Source: Oligoflexia bacterium
GTDB lineage: Bacteria > Bdellovibrionota > UBA1018
Assembly (NCBI GenBank): GCA_903928955.1
Contig: CAIYTD010000034.1
Span: forward strand, 1 to 11,196
Direction of reading: 5' to 3'
Length of the DNA stretch: 11,196 bases
Below, piece after piece: positions 5,269-11,196 of this stretch (position 1 is the first letter of the stretch; every line of letters starts with the position of its first letter). Position numbers and translations under genes: made by a program. The notes beneath the pieces were generated by a model. The model was given only the letters and a program-made list of their open reading frames with translations. It did not search any database and was not told where the DNA came from.

Positions 5269-6870
5269 TCAGTTGAGAAGCTTATTCATCTGAGGTGGAT
5301 CGACTCTTGGAAATTTTACTTCGAAACAAGTATTGGGAGAGTGGGGGGAAACGCCAATAGTTGCATGGTGTCTATCTAAGATCTGTTTGGTAATGGAAAG
5401 TCCTAAGCCAGTACCTTCATTTGCTTTTTTAGTTGTGAAGAGGGGATTAAATATTTTACTTAATATTTTATCTGGAATTCCTGTTCCTGAATCAGTGATC
5501 TTTAAAGTAATAAATTGTGAGTCTTCTTCTGATTCAATCTTTACCCATTTTTCTTTGTTATTTTTAATAGCATCAATTGCATTATTAATTAAATTGATAA
5601 TGACTTGTTCCATTTCTGTTTCATTGCAAGATATATACAGACCATCTTTTAATTCAGAGTTCACTAAAACAGCATGTTCCTGAGATTTAATCTCGGTGAG
5701 AAGAAGTGATTCTTGAACTAGTTTTGATAATTCAAAAGTTGAATATTCGTTTTGTTCCTCTTTTCTAATGTATTTTTTTAGCCCGCTCATGATCTTGTTA
5801 ATGCGTTCGCCTGCTTTTTTGATGCTTGCAATTTTGGGTAAAAACTTATCTGGAAAAGTGCTGACGATAGGAATTTGGTCCGCATTTTCTAGAATGATCG
5901 TGAGAGGATTGCTGATTTCATGAGCAATATTTACTGATATTTCTCCGAGTGATATGAGTTTTTCGTTCTGCTGGAGTTGGACTTCCATTTGTTTTTGTTT
6001 TGTGATGTTAAAAGAGATAAACAGAAATTCAGCTTCTCCCGATTCACTCGTAATAGGGGTTATCGTGGTTTGCATCCAGAAAAATTCATCATTTTTATCG
6101 CGGTTGCAAATTTCTCCAGACCAGACATTTCCTTTTAAAAGAGTTGTCCAAATATCCTCAAAAAAGTTTGATTTATGACAACCTAAACTCAATAGAAAAT
6201 AATCTTTATGAATGATTTCTTCTTGTTTGTATCCTGAGATTTTACAAAAGTTTTCATTTAAATAGGTAATTTTCCCTCTAATATTGGTCATCAGTACAAT
6301 AGCACTTTGATTCAGGCCTCGAGTGATTCCATCTTGGTGGCGTTTTTGAGGTCCTAAGTTTTTTTGAATTTCTAGCCAACGGATCGCCTCACCTAATTTG
6401 GATCCTAGTATTTTAAATTCTTCGTCTAAGCTCAGCTGGTAAGAAATAGTTTGGTTCGAGTAGAGTTCAATTACCCCCAGAATCTCCTCCTGGAAGGAAA
6501 CACTGAAAGCGACTCCACTTTTTAACCCGCACTCGTGCGCGATAGGTCCTCGGATGAAATAGGGGTCTTCTATGAGACGTGGAACCCATACCGACCTTTT
6601 TAAAGCGTAAACTTGACCTGGAAGTCCTTTTCGTTCTGCAAAAGTGGTTTGTTTTGAAGTATGGATAAACTTGCTATATTCAGAAGGCTGAGAGCTTTGA
6701 ATTTCAACTAGTTGATATTCTGTGGGATCTTGCTTTTTTTTTGTCCAATAACTGGCTATGCACCAGTTTTTATCCTTCAATAGCTCCAGTAAAATAAATG
6801 GGGGAAGTTCTTTCGCTTGGGGAGAGGTTTCTATGAGTTGATCTAAATTTTTTAGAATGTCGCTATTCAA
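5269..6870 (-). CDS. Soluble GAF-PAS sensor histidine kinase
   Basis: The 533-residue cytoplasmic sensor kinase has no membrane segment. An N-terminal GAF domain spans about residues 25-165 (GLPGQVYALKRSVWVPRL, SGVAFSV, LGVIELYS). A PAS domain follows at about 185-290 (IVLMTNIRGKITYLNENFCK, ISGYKQEEI, FNITKQKQ). The HisKA H-box has phospho-acceptor His317 (NIAHEISNPL). The ATP-binding domain has the N box NLINNAIDAI (Asn430), G1 DSGTGIP (460-466), F box FNPLFTTK and G2 GTGLGLS. All catalytic boxes are intact, so it should autophosphorylate. The start is TTG at 6870, with AAGGAG about 10 bp upstream and no better ATG nearby. No response regulator is adjacent, making it an orphan kinase whose partner lies elsewhere. 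The GAF/PAS input suggests a small-molecule or redox signal, but the ligand cannot be read from sequence. It is divergent from the 48-residue ORF and htpG. Confidence 0.95.
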   Translation of the reverse strand: MNSDILKNLDQLIETSPQAKELPPFILLELLKDKNWCIASYWTKKKQDPTEYQLVEIQSSQPSEYSKFIHTSKQTTFAERKGLPGQVYALKRSVWVPRLIEDPYFIRGPIAHECGLKSGVAFSVSFQEEILGVIELYSNQTISYQLSLDEEFKILGSKLGEAIRWLEIQKNLGPQKRHQDGITRGLNQSAIVLMTNIRGKITYLNENFCKISGYKQEEIIHKDYFLLSLGCHKSNFFEDIWTTLLKGNVWSGEICNRDKNDEFFWMQTTITPITSESGEAEFLFISFNITKQKQMEVQLQQNEKLISLGEISVNIAHEISNPLTIILENADQIPIVSTFPDKFLPKIASIKKAGERINKIMSGLKKYIRKEEQNEYSTFELSKLVQESLLLTEIKSQEHAVLVNSELKDGLYISCNETEMEQVIINLINNAIDAIKNNKEKWVKIESEEDSQFITLKITDSGTGIPDKILSKIFNPLFTTKKANEGTGLGLSITKQILDRHHATIGVSPHSPNTCFEVKFPRVDPPQMNKLLN

Positions 6871-6969
6871 CGGGTAACCACTCCTTTAGAATCTTATCGT
6901 CGGAAGAGGGGTGTTATTGAACACTTTTTTCTCGTCGCCGTTGAATAACCATGTTACAAGTCTGAAATT

Positions 6970-7116
6970 ATGGCAAATCGACTCGGTGCTAAGCATGTAA
7001 AAAGACGTCACGATCAATTAAGAACTTATCTAGCGGGTGAAGCTCCTGCTGCCCATAAGGTAGCGGTGGAGCGGAGTAAAAAAGCTAAGAAAAAAAATTC
7101 TTATCGTATGACTTGA
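6970..7116 (+). CDS. Very basic 48-residue protein
   Basis: ATG 6970 to TGA 7114-7116 encodes MANRLGAKHVKRRHDQLRTY at its start and ends in KKAKKKNSYRMT. About a third of the residues are Lys, Arg or His, and almost none are acidic (one Asp, two Glu). That composition suits a nucleic-acid- or ribosome-associated protein. The ordered N-terminal part and a middle AGEAPAAHKVAVERS read as a designed protein, not random DNA. The Shine-Dalgarno is weak. It lies 99 bp from the divergent histidine kinase gene and 86 bp upstream of htpG in the same direction. I do not recognise the family. It is short enough to be missed by standard gene callers. Confidence 0.55.
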   Translation: MANRLGAKHVKRRHDQLRTYLAGEAPAAHKVAVERSKKAKKKNSYRMT

Positions 7117-7153
7117 TGACTGAACCATCAATGAATTTAAGTCGCTGATTTTA

Positions 7154-7181
7154 TTGCTTTAAATGATAGTGTAAGTAAAAT
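7154..7181 (+). promoter_or_regulatory. Possible sigma-70-type promoter for htpG
   Basis: TTGCTT at 7154-7159 and TAAAAT at 7176-7181 are separated by 16 bp. They would start a transcript around 7188, about 15 nt before the htpG ATG. The -35 match is partial. I see no CIRCE element or clear heat-shock sigma-factor site. Confidence 0.3.
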
Positions 7182-7202
7182 CTTTAATAAAGGCAAGTCT
7201 CT

Positions 7203-9056
7203 ATGGCAAAACAAACACAGACGTTTCAAGCGGAAACCAGCGAACTTTTAGATTTGATGATTCATTCTCTTTATTCTCATCGTGAAATCTTTTTAAGAGA
7301 GCTCATTTCTAATTCTTCGGATGCGATAGAAAAGCTTAAATTTGAATCATTGACAGATAGCTCCCTTGCTGCTTTTGCAACAGATTTTAAAATTCAGTTA
7401 GTAACTGATCCCGAAAAGAAGACTTTATCTATTGCAGATAATGGTATCGGGATGACATGGGATGAAGTCGTTAAAAATATTGGCACTATAGCCCATTCAG
7501 GGACAAAATCTTTTTTAAAAATGCGTCAGGAACTCAAAGAGCATCCAGAATTGATCGGTCAATTTGGAGTGGGTTTTTATTCAGCCTTTATGGTTGCCCA
7601 TCGAGTGGTTGTTCAAACGCAAAAGGCAGGTTCCCATTCAGGTGTTTTGTGGGAATCCGATGGCAATGGAACTTACACCATCGAAGAGTCAGTCAGAGAG
7701 CAGGGGCATGGCACAACAGTTACTCTCTATTTGAAAGATCTGAAAGAAGAAGATCAGGAAACACAAGATTTTACTGATACTGGCACTCTCAAAATGATTG
7801 TCAAAAAATATTCAGATTTTATAGTATATCCCATTCAATTAAAAGAAGAGACCCTGAATGGTCAAAAGGCACTTTGGCTGCGTCCTGCAACTGAAATCAG
7901 TCAAAATGATTATAACGAATTCTATACTCATATCAGTCATGATCCATCTGTGCCTCTCAAAACAATCCATTATAAAGCTGAAGGGACGATGGAATTTTCT
8001 TCTATCCTCTATATTCCCTCTCAAAAGCCGTTTAATTATGACTACCGAGATAATAAGGTTGGATTAAATCTCTACGTCAAACGTGTTTTCATAAAGGGTG
8101 AGTGCGGAGAATTACTTCCCCCTTACCTGCGATTTGTTCAGGGTGTTGTCGATAGTGATGACCTGAGTTTGAATGTTTCACGAGAACTTTTACAGCAAGA
8201 TCGCCAAATTGTTCGAATCAAGAAGGCTTTGACATCTAAAGTTTTAAACTCTCTTAAAGAATTTATTGATAGTGATAGACCTTCTTATGAAAAGTTCTGG
8301 ATGAATTTTGGATCCACCCTCAAGGAAGGCGTTGCAGTCGAGACTGCGAGTATAGATAAGATTCAAGATTTGGTGCTCTTTCATTCTACAGAGTCCGATC
8401 GTCTCACCACACTCCAAGAATATGTTGGTCGGATGAAGCCGACACAAAATAAAATTTATTATATTACAGGAGATAGCCTCACTCAAATTCAGAATAGCCC
8501 TTACCTTGAAAAGCTGAGATCCAAGGGGTTTGAGGTTATTTTAATGAATGATAAAATAGACGCTTGGTTCGCTAGTAGTCTAAGAACTTATGGTGATAAA
8601 GCACTTCAGTCCGTAACAGCTCATGAACTCGAGTTGAATACGGAGGAAGAAAAAAAGATGGAAGAAGAGAAAAATAAAGTAGCTGAACTGAAATTTAAGC
8701 CTCTCTTAGATATCATGCACGATGCTTTAAAAGAGCAAGTCCAGGAAATCAAACTTTCTGATCGCCTGACGGAGTCTCCTGTTTGCTTAGTTTCTTCTGA
8801 TAACGCTTTATCAGCCCATATGGAGCGCCTTCTTGAGTCCATGGGGCAGTCTATGCCTAAAGCGAAACGAGTGATGGAAATTAATCCGGATCACCCTTTA
8901 TATGAGAGTATGTTGAAAGCTTCTTCCACACAACAGATCGAGTGGGCAGAAATCCTTTATCAACAGGCTTTGCTTAATGAGGGATCTCCCATTGAAAATC
9001 CTTTAAAATATTCACAAAAAATAGCCAATTTAATGATTTCAGCGGGTCATTCCTGA
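7203..9056 (+). CDS. htpG: Molecular chaperone HtpG (bacterial Hsp90)
   Basis: The 617-residue product is a full-length bacterial Hsp90, close to the 624 residues of the E. coli protein. The N-terminal GHKL ATPase domain shows ELISNSSDAIEKL (Glu33, Asn37, Asp40), IADNGIGMT (Asp79, Gly81, Gly83), GTIAHSGTKSF, IGQFGVGFYSAF (residues 119-129) and GTTVTLYL. The middle domain carries NLYVKRVFI, PPYLRFVQGVVDSDDLSLNVSRE split over about residues 304-328, and the following RELLQQD segment that contributes the catalytic Arg region. The C-terminal dimerisation domain runs to SAGHS, without the eukaryotic MEEVD tail. It acts in the cytosol as an ATP-driven dimer that remodels client proteins, usually with DnaK. 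The ATG at 7203 is preceded by a weak AAGG, and the TGA lies at 9054-9056 inside the inverted repeat at the gene end. The call is secure. Confidence 0.99.
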   Translation: MAKQTQTFQAETSELLDLMIHSLYSHREIFLRELISNSSDAIEKLKFESLTDSSLAAFATDFKIQLVTDPEKKTLSIADNGIGMTWDEVVKNIGTIAHSGTKSFLKMRQELKEHPELIGQFGVGFYSAFMVAHRVVVQTQKAGSHSGVLWESDGNGTYTIEESVREQGHGTTVTLYLKDLKEEDQETQDFTDTGTLKMIVKKYSDFIVYPIQLKEETLNGQKALWLRPATEISQNDYNEFYTHISHDPSVPLKTIHYKAEGTMEFSSILYIPSQKPFNYDYRDNKVGLNLYVKRVFIKGECGELLPPYLRFVQGVVDSDDLSLNVSRELLQQDRQIVRIKKALTSKVLNSLKEFIDSDRPSYEKFWMNFGSTLKEGVAVETASIDKIQDLVLFHSTESDRLTTLQEYVGRMKPTQNKIYYITGDSLTQIQNSPYLEKLRSKGFEVILMNDKIDAWFASSLRTYGDKALQSVTAHELELNTEEEKKMEEEKNKVAELKFKPLLDIMHDALKEQVQEIKLSDRLTESPVCLVSSDNALSAHMERLLESMGQSMPKAKRVMEINPDHPLYESMLKASSTQQIEWAEILYQQALLNEGSPIENPLKYSQKIANLMISAGHS

Positions 9057-9099
9057 AGCCGACCCATTCTCAATAGCTTGAAAAATACGATCGGCTTCA
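9054..9099. terminator. Inverted repeat between convergent htpG and grxD
   Basis: TGAAGCCGA at 9054-9062 and TCGGCTTCA at 9091-9099 are exact 9-bp complements around a 28-nt loop. The left arm includes the htpG stop codon. It sits between the ends of two convergent genes, where a bidirectional terminator is expected. No long T-tract follows on either side, and the loop is large, so efficiency is uncertain. Confidence 0.5.
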
Positions 9100-9119
9100 T
9101 TATTTAGGGATGACTGGAT

Positions 9120-9440
9120 TTAAGCGGTTTCGTTTAGGGTTTGCTGCAAATCGCCGCGTTCGTACATTTCACTTAAAATATCGCATCCGCCCACAAATTT
9201 TCCATGAATAAAAATCTGTGGCACTGTCGGCCACTGGGTAAAGTCTTCTAGAGCCTCCCAAAGGGGGTCGTCTGACAAAACATCCACTCCTACTAGATTT
9301 TCAACACCTGCAGCCCGTAGGACTTGGCAGGCGCGTGCGGAAAACCCGCACTGCGGGAACTGGGGAGTTCCTTTCATGAAAATAACGACTGGGGCGGATT
9401 TAACTTTTTCTTCTACTTTTGAAGTAAAGGGATGACTCAT
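9120..9440 (-). CDS. grxD: Monothiol glutaredoxin, Grx4 type
   Basis: This 106-residue protein has the Grx4 signature: FMKGTP (Lys23 at the glutathione site), CGFS with active Cys31, WPTVPQIF at 70-77 (cis-Pro loop) and GGCDI at 84-88 (glutathione carboxylate binding). CGFS glutaredoxins bind a [2Fe-2S] cluster with glutathione as a dimer, or as a heterodimer with BolA proteins, and pass or sense Fe-S clusters in the cytosol. AAGGAG lies 6 bp before ATG 9440, a strong start. It follows the BolA-family gene by 15 bp on the same strand, so they are very likely co-transcribed, matching the known physical partnership of the two families. Length and motifs are typical. The call is secure. Confidence 0.97.
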   Translation of the reverse strand: MSHPFTSKVEEKVKSAPVVIFMKGTPQFPQCGFSARACQVLRAAGVENLVGVDVLSDDPLWEALEDFTQWPTVPQIFIHGKFVGGCDILSEMYERGDLQQTLNETA

Positions 9441-9455
9441 AATATGCTCCTTATT

Positions 9456-9713
9456 TTAATTATTTTTATTTAAGCTATTAAATTGCTCAGGTGTATAGGT
9501 TTTTAGCGTTAAGGCGTGGACTTCCCCTGAATCCACTTCTGATTGTACTAATCCTAGTACGATCCTGTGTTGCTCGAGAATCATTTTTCCAGCAAACAAG
9601 GGGGAGATGATGACTGCTTGGTAATGGTTCTCGGTCCCAGTTAAGTCGGATACTTCGACTTGTGTTTGGGGTGCAAGAGTTTCTAATCGCTTTTTAAGCT
9701 CAATGGGGGTCAT
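9456..9713 (-). CDS. bolA: BolA/IbaG-family protein
   Basis: The 85-residue product fits the small BolA fold: SDLTGTENHYQAVIISPLFA, then GKMILEQHRIV, and the family's closing motif GEVHALTLKTYTPEQF. His66 in EVHAL is the residue that helps ligate the shared [2Fe-2S] cluster with a CGFS glutaredoxin; a second candidate ligand is His49 in the QHR loop. The short length and the NHYQAVI segment are closer to IbaG/YrbA than to E. coli BolA, so the symbol is at family level. It may act as a cluster-handling adaptor with GrxD, encoded 15 bp downstream. The start at 9713 has AGGA about 10 bp upstream. cheW lies 87 bp upstream on the same strand, so all three genes could share a transcript, though the gap leaves room for a separate promoter. 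Confidence 0.93.
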   Translation of the reverse strand: MTPIELKKRLETLAPQTQVEVSDLTGTENHYQAVIISPLFAGKMILEQHRIVLGLVQSEVDSGEVHALTLKTYTPEQFNSLNKNN

Positions 9714-9800
9714 GGGTTTATTTTCCTATTTTCTTGTTTTTTATAGCACACTGCCAAAAATCCTGAAATGGGAGAGTTTTTTGACTCACAAATTGCTGGA

Positions 9801-10286
9801 TTAGGCGGCCGCTTCCATTTCCTCTGGAATGCTTTCCTCGTGAGGAGTCTCGATCGCGGCAAGGGCTTGGACAATATCGATGAGAAGGACAATTTGATTT
9901 TCTATTTTTCCCATTCCCATAACGAAAGATTGTTTGAAAAGGTCGCCTATAACAGGGGGATTTTCAATTTGTTCTGAACGGAAGTACTGAACTTCTTTGA
10001 CTTGATCTACAACGATTCCAATGAGGCCATGCATTCCAGTAATGACAACAACACAGGATTCTCGAGAGTGTTTGAGTGCTTCCATCCCAAATTTAAGTCT
10101 CAGGTCAACGATGGGAACAATTTTTTCTTCAAAGTTCATGACACCTAAAACATATTTAGGCATGCTCGGGATTTGCGTGGTTGCTCCAATCTGATTGATT
10201 TGGTGTACATCAGCCGCTTTGATTCCAAAATACTGGCCTTTCATTAAGAAAACGAGATATTCTCCACCTAAATTCATTTCTGTCAT
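9801..10286 (-). CDS. cheW: Chemotaxis coupling protein CheW
   Basis: This 161-residue protein covers a complete CheW domain: EYLVFLMKGQYFGIKAADVH at the start, then TTQIPSMPKYVLGVMNFEEK, IVPIVDLRLKFG, CVVVITG, GIVVDQVKEVQ and a final strand before IVLLIDIVQAL. CheW docks chemoreceptors to the CheA kinase at the inner-membrane signalling array. The last 18 residues form an acidic tail (ETPHEESIPEEMEAAA) beyond the core domain. ATG 10286 has AGGGA about 9 bp upstream. No CheA, receptor or other chemotaxis gene is in the window, so this is a solitary cheW with partners elsewhere. It heads the minus-strand run to the BolA-family gene and grxD and is divergent from the ABC1-kinase gene. Confidence 0.95.
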   Translation of the reverse strand: MTEMNLGGEYLVFLMKGQYFGIKAADVHQINQIGATTQIPSMPKYVLGVMNFEEKIVPIVDLRLKFGMEALKHSRESCVVVITGMHGLIGIVVDQVKEVQYFRSEQIENPPVIGDLFKQSFVMGMGKIENQIVLLIDIVQALAAIETPHEESIPEEMEAAA

Positions 10287-10359
10287 AGAAACTTTTCCCT
10301 ATTCTGCCTTTAATTTATCATTTAGTTTAAAGGAGCGTCAGTGTGTATGTTTTGAGCCT

Positions 10360-10423
10360 GTGTAAATTTAAAAAAAGCAATAAAATTCATATTAATTTAC
10401 ACTGTTTAAATTTACTTTATTGC
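10360..10423. repeat. Two interleaved inverted repeats in the cheW / ABC1-kinase divergent region
   Basis: GTGTAAATT at 10360-10368 complements AATTTACAC at 10394-10402. GCAATAAA at 10377-10384 complements TTTATTGC at 10416-10423. The order A-B-A'-B' is interleaved, the topology of a pseudoknot if transcribed. AAATTTAC recurs at 10408-10415. The region is very AT-rich, so some matches may be chance. It may instead hold operator half-sites for a regulator of the divergent genes. Confidence 0.4.
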
Positions 10424-10506
10424 GACTGGCATGTATTCCAGTGCGGTGAGGCTAAACTTGACTCCGCTCTGTTCATTGCAATCTGATCGATGTACATTGG
10501 TTTCTT

Positions 10507-11196
10507 ATGAAAAGACGTGAGCCGCTCAAAAAAATTAAGTTCGGAACCTTTTCTCGAGGTATTGCACTTGCTCGAGTTTCTGTTTTCGCAGGTGCAAAAG
10601 TGGCTTCGCATGCGGTAGGAAACCTATTTGCTCATGAATCTGAAAAGTCAGAACGTTTTAAAGACCTAGTGGTATCGCAGATTCAGTCTCTTACAGATGA
10701 GTTAGGGCAACTCAAGGGGAGCATGATGAAAGTGGGGCAATTACTATCTATGTATGGGGAGCATTTTCTACCACCTGAAGCGAATACATTACTGAAGTCG
10801 CTTCAGTCTCAATCAGCCCCTTTAGAGTGGAAGCAAATGCAGAAGGTGCTCAAAAAGCAATTTCTCCCTGAAAAACTCGAAGAAATTGAAATAGATCCAG
10901 TGCCTCTCGCTTCAGCATCTTTAGGTCAAGTTTATCGTGTTCGAAGAAAGTCCGATGGGCGCCAGCTTGCGATGAAAATACAATATCCAGGCGTAGACCG
11001 CGCCATTGAAGGGGATCTGAAGGCTCTTCAGTCTATTTTATCTGTTTCTAAGCTGATCCCAAAGGGCCCTCGTTACGATGAACTTTTTAAAGAAGTGCGT
11101 TTTATGCTGCATCAAGAAGTGGATTATCTTCGCGAGCTGGAGACAACAAAAGAGTTCCAGCAGAAACTTTTGTCTGATTCCAGATATATTGTTCCA
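10507..11196 (+). CDS. ABC1/AarF/UbiB-like atypical kinase (N-terminal 230 residues; runs off the window)
   Basis: The frame stays open from ATG 10507 to the last base. It shows the hallmarks of the ABC1/ADCK/UbiB family: the KxGQ motif in MMKVGQLLSMYG (Lys75, Gly77, Gln78), the Ala-rich nucleotide loop LASASLGQVYRV (134-145) replacing the usual glycine loop, the invariant lysine in LAMKIQYPGV (Lys157), and the ExD motif in HQEVDYLREL (Glu204, Asp206). The catalytic HxD-like and metal-binding parts lie beyond the window. Family members support ubiquinone synthesis or lipid homeostasis and have ATPase/kinase folds. Full UbiB-type proteins also carry C-terminal membrane helices, which cannot be checked here, so I give no symbol. 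The Shine-Dalgarno is poor; a fairly hydrophobic stretch at residues 14-31 belongs to the N-terminal extension. It is divergent from cheW. Confidence 0.95.
   Translation, partial: MKRREPLKKIKFGTFSRGIALARVSVFAGAKVASHAVGNLFAHESEKSERFKDLVVSQIQSLTDELGQLKGSMMKVGQLLSMYGEHFLPPEANTLLKSLQSQSAPLEWKQMQKVLKKQFLPEKLEEIEIDPVPLASASLGQVYRVRRKSDGRQLAMKIQYPGVDRAIEGDLKALQSILSVSKLIPKGPRYDELFKEVRFMLHQEVDYLRELETTKEFQQKLLSDSRYIVP

Noticed and set aside
5217..5276. Plus-strand GTG mini-ORF (MSEAINPPASLIALKDWFS) behind AAGGAGG
   Set aside because: Only 19 residues, spacing to the start is short, and it overlaps the kinase end; kept only as a remark on the stem.
9708..9892. Minus-strand 60-residue frame overlapping the cheW end
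   Set aside because: It lies in another frame within cheW and its downstream spacer, with low-complexity basic content and no motif.
1..11196. CRISPR arrays, tRNA or rRNA genes, complete insertion sequences
   Set aside because: I found no regularly spaced repeats, tRNA- or rRNA-like stretches, or transposase motifs in any frame I read.

Overview
The right half (about 5.27 kb to the end) reads as an ordinary chromosome of a motile, glutathione- and Fe-S-using Gram-negative bacterium. It holds a GAF-PAS histidine kinase, the HtpG chaperone, a CGFS monothiol glutaredoxin next to a BolA-family protein, CheW, and the start of an ABC1/UbiB-like kinase. Base composition is moderately AT-rich. I lean towards the Bdellovibrionota or a related deltaproteobacterial-type lineage. 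That is an inference from gene content and protein style only, and no marker here fixes the taxon.

The left half (about 1-5.25 kb) looks like accessory DNA in decay. It starts with an MqsA/HigA-like DNA-binding protein that lacks the family's zinc finger and has no toxin beside it (172-543). Next come two SAM-dependent methyltransferase genes of the kind found in surface-polysaccharide or natural-product clusters, each broken by one clean lesion. The first (896-1844) carries a 4-bp tandem duplication (ATAG twice at 1251-1258) that shifts the frame. The second (1963-2895) carries a single in-frame TAA at codon 51 (2113-2115), just before SAM motif I. On the minus strand follow an unrecognised 331-residue protein (2952-3947), a 47-residue helix-turn-helix/excisionase-like ORF with a dyad in front of it (4003-4172), and an orphan AbiEii-like nucleotidyltransferase (4241-4885). 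The last has a strong ribosome binding site inside a small hairpin and a perfect 12-bp-arm palindrome upstream.

From 5.27 kb the layout is regular. The histidine kinase (minus) diverges from a very basic 48-residue ORF (plus), which precedes htpG (plus). htpG converges on a minus-strand set transcribed cheW, then the BolA-family gene, then grxD; an inverted repeat sits exactly between the convergent ends. cheW diverges from the ABC1-kinase gene, which runs off the window. The 220-bp region between them has two interleaved inverted repeats.

Functionally, the BolA-family protein and GrxD most likely work together in Fe-S cluster or iron handling. HtpG is a stand-alone Hsp90. CheW joins chemoreceptors to CheA, which must lie elsewhere. 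I do not see a complete new multi-gene system here. The most useful points are the two precisely located gene-breaking lesions, the solitary antitoxin-like and toxin-like genes, the small HTH ORF with its operator-like dyad, and the unknown 331-residue protein.
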